From: Amylostereum areolatum
Taxonomy: Eukaryota > Basidiomycota > Agaricomycetes > Russulales > Stereaceae
DNA: 64,000 nucleotides
Assembly (NCBI GenBank): GCA_012932865.1
Contig: SAXG01000106.1
Span: 1-64,000, forward strand
Direction of reading: 5' to 3'
The notes under the pieces were generated by a model. The model was not told the DNA's origin. It saw only the letters and a list, made by a program, of their open reading frames with translations, and searched no databases. Shown here piece after piece: positions 52,823 to 62,103 of the stretch (positions are counted from its first letter, which is position 1; each line of letters begins with the position of its first letter). Position numbers and translations under genes: made by a program.

Positions 52823-55242
52823 GGGGGCTGACGATGTACACGGCATCTGAAGCCCAAGTTTCTGTTTCTCGCCCGTCTGGTTTTATGGCGCCTCGGTGGC
52901 CTGGTTCTCGTTTGCATACGCGCATTGTTGATTCGGACTGTACTACTACGGGGGATATCCCCATTATGACTTCTCTTACGGACTCTATCGGTACGGGCAC
53001 ACATCCCATTGTTATTTTAGATACTCAGACTTCGATTTGTGAGCCTTCGGCTTTGGATACGGCATCAGTTTTAGCTTCAGTTTTGGATATGGCTTTGGAT
53101 ATGGACTCGGTTTTGGTCATGGACCCTGTGAAGTCAGGGACAATGCCGTGCGATGGAAGGGGCACGGCGCCCAAATCATGTTATATAGCACCTGGAACGG
53201 CTCAATGGACACTTCGTCGCTTAAGGGAAGACAAACCTGAAAGCGGGATTGCAATCCTTTGCATCTGGACACACCATCGACGCCGCGAGGAGGCTACTTA
53301 TGAAGCCATCGAAGAGATAACTGGCATGGAAGATGAATTAGCATGCCAAGCTCTACTAGAGCTCGCCACTCCCATGCAGTTCATACGCTCCTCGAGTGCT
53401 AAGGAACAAACGGTCATCCCCACACAACTTATGGTAGATTCCAGGCGCCTGGTCAGAGCTCTCGCACTCCTAGACAGTGGTTGCACTGGTTCGTGTATCA
53501 ACACAAAATTCGTACAGGACAATCATATCCCTACGCGACGCACAGCACGTCCAATACCGGTACGGAATGCGGACGGTACTCTCAATGCAGGAGGACCCAT
53601 CACGGAATATGTTACGCTCCGCCTGATTATCCAGGATCATGAGGAAAACATCGATCTTGCAGTCTCAAACCTGGGAGATACAGACCTGTTCATCGGACAC
53701 GAATGGCTAAAACGACATAACCCTCGCATCGACTGGAAATCAGGATTAATCGAATTTGACCGATGCCCTATAAGCTGCTCTCGCCCCCCTCCCCTTCTCA
53801 ATATTGATGATGACGAAGAAGAGGAGGAAGAGCCAGTCCACATGGAAAGGACGAGCAGCTGTTTGCTTTCGACTGGGACGGTTACAAGACAACCTACCAT
53901 ATCCGGACCCATGCATCAGACATTGCAATCGAGGAGCATGCTAAGAAAAAGGAATAGATCTTCTTGGAGCGAGTCCCAAAGGTGTACCATGAATTCAAAG
54001 ACATCTTTGACAAAGACGACTTCAACAAGCTTCCTGAGCGATGCCCATGGGACCACACCATTGAACTCACTCCTAACTTCAAACCGGTTGATTGCAAAGT
54101 TTACCCCCTCACATTGGACAAGCAGAAGCAACTGGACGCCTTTCTGGAAGAAAACCTGAGATCTGGCCGGATCCAGCCATCCAAATCACCCATGGCCTCC
54201 CCATTCTTCTTCATCAAGAAAAAAGACGGCTCTTTACGCCCTGTGCAAGACCATCGAAAGCTCAATGAAATGACAATAAAGAACCGTTACCCGCTCCCGC
54301 TCATCCAAGAGTTGGTTGATAAGCTTAAGGGAGCATGGCACTTTACCAAGCTCGATGTCCGATAGGGGTATAACAATGTTTGGATTAAAGAAGGAGACAA
54401 ATGGAAAGCGGTGTTCTGCACGAATAAAGGCCTTTATGAGCCTACGGTCATGTTCTTCGGACTTACCAACTCCCCGTCCACATTCCAAGCCATGATGAAC
54501 GACCTGTTCAAAGACTTGATCCACCAAGGAGTCGTAGTCGTCTATTTGGACGACATCCTCATCTTCATGCATACGCTAGAAGAACATCGTCGGATAGTTA
54601 AGGAGGTCCTCCGGATCCTGCGAGAAAACAAACTCTATCTGAAGCCAGAAAAGTGCGAGTTTGAGAAGGCAGAAATCGAATACCTGGGCATGATTGTCGG
54701 CGGAGGAAGGGTTCGCATGGATCCAGCAAAGGTTGCAGCAATCACCAATTGGCCAGCCCCCAAAACGAAGAAACAACTTCAATCGTTTTTGGGCTTTTGC
54801 AACTTCTACCGTCGCTTTATCAAGGACTTCAGTGGCATCGCTCACCCAATGACTAAGCTCACAGGGAAGACGGAGTGGGTCTGGGACACCCCACAGCAGG
54901 AGGCGTTCGAGGAACTCAAGCGACGTATAACATCGCAGCCGGTTCTAGCAATCCCTACAGATAAGGGGCAGTTCCATGTCGAAGCGGACTCCTCTGACTA
55001 TGCCACAGGCACGGTACTTTCGCAACAACAGGACAATGGCAAATGGCACCCAGTCGCCTTCCTCTCAAAGTCCCTCAGTGAAGCTGAGAGGAACTATGAG
55101 ATTTATGACAAGGAATTACTGGCTATCATGACGGTGCTACAGGAATGGAGACAATACCTCATGGGAGCACGACAGGGGTTTGAAATCTGGTCGGATCATC
55201 GCAATCTCACGTACTCACGGTGGCTAACGGAGCTACAAGAAT
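52819..55242 (+). pseudogene. B2 pol, truncated (protease, RT, part of RNase H)
   Basis: Entered in the -1 frame at GTTTTTGA. Protease LLDSGCTGSCIN near 53470. A frameshift lies near 53850 and a TAG near 53955. RT runs from about 53970 ([10 protein letters not shown] near 54210; TGG-to-TAG at 54363-54365; YLDDILIF near 54543). RNase H (VEADSSDYATG, YDKELLAIM, WSDHRNLTY), then a break at about 55242 into unrelated sequence. Confidence 0.85.
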
Positions 55243-56134
55243 ATCGACCCCATGGTGCACCAAAGTCCACCGTACACGGTGAGCGGACGCGCACATTCGC
55301 CGATGGTGACGGGAGAGCGGACGTCGGCCGACACCGCCTAGGGTTTAGACGAGACCCCGGGTGGTGTGGGGTTGGCCGACGCCAGGCTTTCCAGTGGTAT
55401 ACAACCGACCTCGTCACACCTCGGCCAACCGAAGGGCTGTATCGGGGCGGCCGACGCTTGGCCATCCGGCGAGGGCATCCCACCTCGTTGGGGTCGGCCG
55501 ATGTGTTCACCGCATTGGGTGGGCCCATAGGGGGTATTCCCCGCGTCAGCGGGGAAATTTTGCCATTTTCTGCCTAAATACACGCAAAATTGCACCCAAT
55601 TATCACACCGAGTACCTGTACCGCTCGCCGGCCAGAATTCCCGGCGGTAGCGGGGGACATTTTGCAGGTTTTCACCCTATATACGCCCAAAATTGCACCC
55701 AATTATCACACCGGGCACCTGTACCTCTCGCCAGGTTGCCGTGCAGGGGGTGGTGGAGCCTCCTATTCATCGACGTGATGGGAGTACTCCGTAGAAAGTT
55801 TTGATTTCCCTCCCTCCTCCGTATGGATTGTCCTTCGCCGGACGGCAACTCTCTAGCCCCTGGCGTGTTCCCCTGGCGTGTGGCCCCGGCGTGTGGCCCC
55901 GGCGTGTGGCCCCGGCGTGTGGCCCCGGCGTGTGGCCCCGGCGTGTGGCCCCGGCGTGTTCCCCGGTGTGTTCTTCCGGCAAGTGCCTCCCTGCCGCCCC
56001 ATTTCTCCACTATAGCCACCATTCAGGACTGATGATTTGAGCCATGACACCCCTGGTGACGTCGGTGAAACCACACCTGAGGTTGCCCACCAAGGACATT
56101 GATATAAGCAGACGGCAATAGAAACACAAGTACT
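55243..56134. other. Non-coding repeat-rich spacer
   Basis: No gene seen. It contains ggccgac-type words scattered over 55325-55510. Two copies of a segment around aaaattgcacccaattat start at 55586 and 55689 (offset 103). A 13-bp tandem repeat lies at 55862-55977. The left edge is the break in B2. It probably represents another repeat family that truncated B2. Confidence 0.6.
55862..55977 (+). repeat. 13-bp minisatellite (ggcgtgtggcccc)
   Basis: About nine units. The central six (55875-55952) are identical; the outer units vary (ggcgtgttcccct, ggtgtgttcttcc). Confidence 0.9.
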
Positions 56135-57012
56135 CTACAACTCTCCCTCCCTCCCCTGCGGCAAGTCGTTCCACCGCTGAGCCAATCTGGCCAACCCGTC
56201 TACAATCCTCATCCGCTCATGCACCATATTCTGATGCAATCCCCCTCCGTGAGTCCCCACGGACGCCAGCCGCTCTGCCTGCTCCTTTATCCACGCCTTC
56301 CAGGCCATCCCTTTCGCGTCGCCGATTTCCTGCATTTCGACATCAGCTTTTGGGTACTGACACCCTCGCCGAGGAATGCAGACCTTGCCGAGCATTTGTC
56401 GCCAAGTGGGGAGCGGAGACTCACCTCGCCGAGCGCCATGTTGATGACCTGGGTGAACCCCTCCCGGACGTCGTATTCGCCTTCGTCGATCCAGGTCCAC
56501 CAGGTTGGGAGATGGAGAGCGGGGGTGGTGCTGTCGGTGCTGCCCTGCCTCGCCGCGGTTGCGGGGATATCTGCCCAAGCCCCCTCCGCCTTGTAGAAGT
56601 AGAGGTAGATGCCGTGGAGGGTGTCAGGTACGGTGCAGGGGTAGCCCCGAAGTCGACAAAGGCCGACGGCGAGCATGCCCATATCCTGGAGGGAATGAGT
56701 GCCAGCGGGGACAGCGGGGAATCACCTTACCATTTCATACTGTACAGAGGTCTTGACGCCTCTGAGGCTGTCCCATTCCCAGGAAGAAACGATGTGCCCC
56801 GCGTTATCCATGAAGGCTTCGGGGCGAGTGAGGTGTGCGGCGGCACAGTGAATTCTCCAGTCGAAGACGTCGATAAGGACTTGGAGAAGCTCGGTGCGCT
56901 CAGCGTCATCGCTGGACATATTGGTGAAGATCTCCATTGCCTTGCCGGGCACTCGGTGAGATGGGGCGGCCTGGAAAGGGGCAGGCTGCATCGAGTGGAT
57001 GGCGATGGACAT
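56135..57012 (-). CDS. Three-exon gene of unknown function, about 254 residues
   Basis: Minus-strand exons 57012-56731, 56685-56425 and 56356-56135, with introns of 45 and 68 bp. Both have GT/AG ends and are phase 0, so the frame is kept throughout (94 + 87 + 73 codons plus stop). Exon 1: MSIAIHSMQPAPFQ...DVFDWRIHCAAAH. Exon 2: DMGMLAVGLCRL, GIYLYFYKAEG and WTWIDEGEYDVREGF. Exon 3: YPKADVEMQEIG, a helical KAWIKEQAERL stretch, and an end in QGREGEL. No recognised domain, signal peptide or membrane segment. It is divergent from the 57419 gene and near a KDZ end, so it could be a transposon passenger. Confidence 0.6.
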
Positions 57013-57418
57013 GTTAGGGGATTTGGTGGGGATGGCTGTGAATGGAAGGAAGGAGGAAGAAAGGAAGGAAGAAAAACGATGAATGCGGGGTGGCCTATTA
57101 TCTATTGAGGGAAGAAGTCAGCCAGCGGCCAAGAGGACAAAACAGGCGAGTTCATTGTTGGCCGGGCCGGGGAGGCCGGGCCGAATGATCTCGACGCGCG
57201 GAATCTGCCACCCATCTTCTTTCCCTCTTCCTTTCATCTCTCCTCCCCTCATGTCGCACGACCACGCAATGCAGGAGCCCGAGGAGGCATATGTGTAGGA
57301 GGAGCGTCCCATTCTGGAGATTCTCCCCTCGGAGCCTCCTCCTCCCTACCTCCACGGCGCGGGGGAGCTTTACTACGCCACCGCGTTCCTCCGGCCGGCG
57401 GCCCGAGCAGTCGCGGCA

Positions 57419-58244
57419 ATGTACATCATCTCGGCGGATGATCTGGCGAAGGGACTCCTCGCTGAGGCGGTGAGTTTCCAACTCGCCGATGCTCGGCTGA
57501 TCTCATCATTTCTACAGAGGTACATGGTGCGCCTGAGCGGCCAGTACGCCATGCGGCACCGTGCGAGGCTTCCCCCGAACCCGGACCTCCTCGCCATCTA
57601 CGCCGTGCTTACGGGGAAGACGCGGCCACCGGACCAAAACGTCACCATCGCTGACCTCCTGCCCCTCTTACCGCGGGGGCCAGACTTGCCGATCGACAAT
57701 CGGCCCGACCTGAATCAGTGGCGGGATGAGAGAGGGGTGGTGGAGAAGGGCGTGCAGTCAGCGGTGCTGGATGCGGTGGCCGTGTGGGAGGAGTGTGCAG
57801 TGAGTACCCTTGCCATGCAATGCAGTATACCGCTGACCTGTCACCCTTTTGCAGCCCTCCAACGTGGCCCTGACCCGAATACGCGCCATCAAGCGCGAAG
57901 TCGAGGACCAGCTGATCGAGGTTGACTCGGCAAGCCCCTTGCCGACAGCCCAACTCGCCGCCTCGGCCAGGGTCACCGACCTTGGCCCCACCGGCCAGGC
58001 ATTCGTGCGCGGGCAGATGGATGATCTGGTCAATGCGTGGAAGGCACTGGAGAACATCCGGGACATATACATCCAGCCGATTGCACAGGGGATGGCAAGG
58101 AGGCTGGAGTCGATGGTGCCGGACCTGCAGAGACTCGCCAAGATGGACGCTGTTGCGGCGGAACTGGGGGAACTGGGCGGTCAGTCAGGAGAGTCGGCGA
58201 TAGTGGTGAGTCGGTCAGTGGCCAGTCCTTCCGGTGAGCGGTGA
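57419..58244 (+). CDS. Two-exon gene of unknown function, 256 residues
   Basis: Exons 57419-57799 and 57855-58244, with a 55-bp intron (GTGAGT...TTGCAG), phase 0. Exon 1: MYIISADDLAKGLL, FLQRYMVRLSGQYAMRH and DLLAIYAVLTGKTRPP. Exon 2: RIRAIKREVEDQLIE and a helix-rich WKALENIRDIYIQP. An earlier ATG at 57251 is in the same frame but followed by TAG at 57296-57298. The open frame between (EERPILEILPSEPPP) looks coding, so the gene may have lost its original start. A GTGAGT near 58203 could be a further donor. No domain recognised; mostly alpha-helical and soluble by eye. Confidence 0.55.
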
Positions 58245-58382
58245 TGTTTTGGTATGGGATTGTTAGGACTGTATTTTTAACATCATTTTCATTTTCCCTT
58301 TCGTCTTCCACCTTTGTATATCATGAGGAGACTGTATGCTATGCCTACAAGTAGAAATAATGCATGTAAGAAACCCAGAAGG

Positions 58383-59448
58383 TCAAGCCTGCATCTCTGC
58401 CTGAAGCTGAGGCTGAGGGGAAGGTGGAAGTTTGTTAAATTTGGCCTGGGCACGCTCAGCAAGACCTGTCCACATTACGACTTGCTGCCGAGCAAAACAC
58501 GCCACCCCGGGTCTTCCGGCGAGTGCTGTCGCCGCCGCTCTGTCCGTCCATCTTTCGGCGAATGTCTTGTAACCCCTACCAGTGAGCTCCATCTCCAACT
58601 GGAGGATCTTCAGCTCTTCCGCTGTCCTGTTATACGCCATCTTCACCGAGAGCCAGTTCACCCTGTAGACTACGGCGAATTCAGCGTAGGCGATCGCCGC
58701 AGAGTGGGTTCATACTCACAGTCGAGCAGTTGCAGGTTCTTTGTGGCATCTGACTCCACATCAATGGTCCAAAACCAGGCAAGCTTGGGCATCCATTTGG
58801 AGGTATTGGTAGGGTCAACGACGGTGGTGGTGACCTTGAGGTCGTCGTGGGTGAGCCGCTGATACCGTCCCCGAACAAAGGTACCTGTAGAGAGTGCAGG
58901 CCCTGCCAATGTCGAGGCGGATGGCTCCTGGGGAGCATGGAGGGCCTCGGTGAGTCCAGGGAGGTCCGGCATACCGGAGGGGTAGGCTTGCCGCATGATG
59001 ATGTCGCCGGCGTCGTCACGAGTGACTGTTTTGCTCACCGAACCATCATCGTCGGTGGGTCTTGGTGGGGGAGTGAAGAGCTCGGTGTCGGCGGGCCAGC
59101 CGATGATGTTGAGGGCGTCGAGGGAAGTGTTGTAGATTCTGGTGGTGACTCGCATGTCACGGTCGATAGCGTTGAGCTCGTCCCAGGCCCTGCCCTTGAG
59201 GCGCTGAGAGTTCCTGACGTCGCGGATGTGGGTCTTGAAACACCATGCCTTCGAACCTAGCGAGACGCAAATTTTGTGAAGGGACTCGTCGAGCACGGCG
59301 AGACGCATCTCCTGCTCTAGACAAATGAGGTCGGTGTTCTCTGGCTTGGATAGCCAGGTCCGGCCCATCATAGAGGGGAGGTAGATGGCCATCCGCTCAG
59401 GCTGAATGTCGACACCGCGTAGAAGCGGTGTAATGTCCTGCCAGTCGT
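58383..59448 (-). pseudogene. KDZ transposase 3' end (remnant 2), 5' truncated by A3
   Basis: Minus-strand reading from the A3 border: NDWQDITPLLRGVDI, PERMAIYLPSMMGR, LEQEMRLAVLDESLHKI, FKTHIRDVRNSQ, RYQRLTHDDLKVTTTV and LAWFWTIDVESDA. A 50-bp intron (58670-58719) joins in frame to FYRVNWLSVKMAYNR, LKILQLEMELTGRG and a short C-terminus. The blocks LPSxxG, EQELR-like, REDL-like and FYRVxWLRAKA-like match the C-terminal part of Agaricomycete KDZ transposases, from memory of the family. The catalytic part is missing upstream because A3 is inserted at 59448/59449. Confidence 0.65.
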
Positions 59449-59868
59449 TGTCACGGATCGCTCCATTTCTCTCTTCGTTTGCAGACCTTGTACACGCGAC
59501 GCATCACGGCACATGACTTTCCCTTGCATCACATGCTTCAACGACGTCATTGCCCGGACTTCCGAGCGGGGTTCCGCATCCTTATCTATGACATCACTGC
59601 TCCGGACCTTCGTCCTCCGCCTCATGACTCCTTTCTTATTGTTCCCCCCGCTCGCATCACTATTGCATCGCATCGCACCATTGTACCCACTTGTATATAA
59701 GGACAGTATCCCTTTTCCCTTTTCCTCAGACTGTCCATCTCATCATACGGTACTGTAGCGCACGTTGCACTACCCTAGACCCCGGCACTCTGGAATCTAT
59801 CTTCTTCTCGCTCCTCCCATCGTCGCGACTTAGGCGGTTCATCGGTCTCATAAACTGCATTTCTGACA
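59449..59868 (+). repeat. A3 5' LTR
   Basis: 420 bp, TGTCACGGATCGC to TTTCTGACA, with tgtatataagg at 59692-59702. Confidence 0.93.
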
Positions 59869-59951
59869 CCTGGACAGTCTACCCCTACGCCTACCTCGCA
59901 CCCCTCTCTCCATCTACCTCTGCCGTCTCTACAACGTTAAAAACTCCCACC

Positions 59952-60486
59952 ATGGACCTCCCGAATGCACCGGTTTTCCTCCCGTTCAACGGAAAGCCGA
60001 TCACCCCCCGCGACGACGCACCACTCCCCTACCCTTGGTCCGACGCCGTCACCGTCAACTGCCTCATCCCCGTACAGAACCTCTGCAAGAAAGATCCCTG
60101 GACCGCGCACGGCCTCAACTTCCGCATCTTCGAGTGGAGGTGGCACAAGGATCACGGTACTGTCGTCCTTGCCCTATACGTCCGGATCACCACGTGCATC
60201 AACGTAGACCTCGAACACCTTGAATTCACCCTCCACGCCCCCACCTACCACACATACCTCATCCAGGACGCCCCCAACCCGATCCTCCAAACCAGTTTCA
60301 CCTCCGTCTCCCAGTTTAAACCGCCGGACCCCCGAATCCACCCCGCCACCAGTCCTCCGTCCCACCATCAAGGGTAAGACCCTTCGTCGCCGCCACCACG
60401 AACATAAGATCCGCCAGGCAGTAAAAGCCGGCTACCTCACCAAGAAACTCCTCGGCCGTCGCCCCATCGCGGCGGACTTCTTCTAG
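59952..60486 (+). pseudogene. A3 gag ORF1, ATG present, one-base frameshift
   Basis: The only family A copy with ATG at the ORF1 start (cccaccATGGAC; the others have ACG). An extra A at 60318-60320 (tttaaacc instead of tttaacc) shifts the frame so that it ends early at TAA 60375-60377. The rest of the domain (HEHKIRQAVKAGY, PIAADFF, TAG 60484-60486) is intact in the other frame. Confidence 0.7.
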
Positions 60487-62103
60487 ACCATCATCACGTC
60501 CTCCACAGCCCCTCGTCCCCCCACTCCGAACCTCCCCCCAGGCATTTTTCGAGACTACTGTCCCGAAGAATACTATATCCTCACCTCGCAGCAGACTAAG
60601 GAATCCGTACGTTGGCTGCACGACGAACCAAACCGGCAACATCGAGACTGGTACTTCGATGACCGCGACAAACAACCCTACGTCGAAGAATCGGATTTTG
60701 CCACCGCTGCGGACGTTCTACAGCGCTTCCTGAACCCCCCTCCGACCAACTCGCCCCCACCCCGTCGACGTACTGTAATTGAAGTCCCAGAAGGGATCAA
60801 CCACAACGACACAACTGGGAAGTGGTACGCCTATAGACGGAACAAGAACGGAACCCCAGGACGATCAGTAGTTGAGTGGCAGCCCACTTCGTTCAGTCCC
60901 GTCCAAGATCACTGGTCGTGGCATCATAACCAGCAATTCCTCACCCCCGCCGACTTCCTTGTCGCAAAACAAGTTGAGGACGAAGTTGAAGAAGCAGAAG
61001 AACGCCGACGAGAAACCCTACGCCGCCTTGATCAAGAACTCGCCCAATCCCTCACCATCCCCCTCCCCTTCGACAAGATGTCCGATGCCGAATCCAAACC
61101 TGCCGTCTCCAAGCGGGAGATCGGCCCCAAGCCAAAGCCATTCAAAGGCGATAGACGCGACACCCTCCGGTTCTCCCTCGAGCTCCGCATGTTCCTGCGC
61201 GTTAACAAAGATGTTTATGCCACAGATGACGCCAAGATGATGCTCCTCCTCAGCCTGATGGAGGACGACACGGCGAAAGCCTGGGCCACGCATCGCTGCA
61301 TGGAACTCTTCGCCGACGAAGACGAGAAGGAAGACGCCGACACCCTCGACCCCACGCCCCCAACACTCCACTATAGCTCCTACAAAGAGCTCTTCGAGAG
61401 GTTTGGCAAAGACTTCGTGCCCGTCGATACGAAGATAGAGGCTCAGCGTAAGATCAACGAGCTCGCAATGACCACCCGGGACGTCACTGACTTTATCACC
61501 GAGTTTGAGATGCTGGCAACCATGTCAGCATACGACGACGAGGCGCTAATCCACTTTTTCAAGAAGGGACTTCAGCGTGACCTCGGCAAGCAGGTGGCCC
61601 GGTCGTACCCGTTCCCCACCAAGCTCGCGGAGTGGAAGGAGCGCGCCCGCCGCATCAACCACCAGTGGCTCGAAGAGAACCCGGAGAGGAAGAGCAGTCA
61701 GTCCAAGGGGGCTGTCGCGCTCACCTCGAATGGTTCGACCAACGACTCCTCGTCGCGCCGAGTTGGCGCCTTCACCAACACCTCGACCCGCCCTGCAAAG
61801 CTGACGGACGACGAGCGCGCAAAGATGATGCGCGAAGGCAAGTGCTTCATGTGTCGACAAGCCGGTCACGTCTCTCGCGACTGCCCCAACCGCGATTCGA
61901 GCGCGCGACGGGTGGGCGCAGTAGAGACTGGGTCCAAGGCCCCTCCCCTGCCGACGAACACGGCTCCGTCCACTGCGAAAGCAGCTCCCGACCCATCCAA
62001 AACCATCGCGGCGATCACTCGACAGCTGAAGGATCTGGACACGGAAGGCAAGGAGCAGGCAGTAGCGCTGTTGAAGGACATCCTGGAATCGCAGGATTTT
62101 TGA
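60487..62103 (+). CDS. gag: A3 gag ORF2: capsid and nucleocapsid
   Basis: 538 codons plus TGA, colinear with A1 and A2, open from the base after the TAG. The first ATG is at 61078. Zinc knuckle CFMCRQAGHVSRDC near 61843-61885. The C-terminus ends in DF followed by the GATTTTT slip site (62095-62101). Confidence 0.88.
   Translation, partial: TIITSSTAPRPPTPNLPPGIFRDYCPEEYYILTSQQTKESVRWLHDEPNRQHRDWYFDDRDKQPYVEESDFATAADVLQRFLNPPPTNSPPPRRRTVIEVPEGINHNDTTGKWYAYRRNKNGTPGRSVVEWQPTSFSPVQDHWSWHHNQQFLTPADFLVAKQVEDEVEEAEERRRETLRRLDQELAQSLTIPLPFDKMSDAESKPAVSKREIGPKPKPFKGDRRDTLRFSLELRMFLRVNKDVYATDDAKMMLLLSLMEDDTAKAWATHRCMELFADEDEKEDADTLDPTPPTLHYSSYKELFERFGKDFVPVDTKIEAQRKINELAMTTRDVTDFITEFEMLATMSAYDDEALIHFFKKGLQRDLGKQVARSYPFPTKLAEWKERARRINHQWLEENPERKSSQSKGAVALTSNGSTNDSSSRRVGAFTNTSTRPAKLTDDERAKMMREGKCFMCRQAGHVSRDCPNRDSSARRVGAVETGSKAPPLPTNTAPSTAKAAPDPSKTIAAITRQLKDLDTEGKEQAVALLKDILESQDF

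Larger units (their letters stand above)
50039..55242 (+). mobile_element. B2, family B Ty3/Gypsy element, 3' truncated
   Basis: 5' LTR, gag and pol up to the RNase H domain. It ends abruptly in unrelated sequence at about 55242, so integrase, chromodomain and 3' LTR are missing. A deletion of about 34 bp lies just before the end (after LTY near 55213). It is inserted in the Plavaka transposase gene and is less decayed than B1. Confidence 0.9.

Noticed and set aside
55862..55977. CRISPR-like array
   Set aside because: Units are contiguous 13-mers without spacers, in a fungal genome: a minisatellite.
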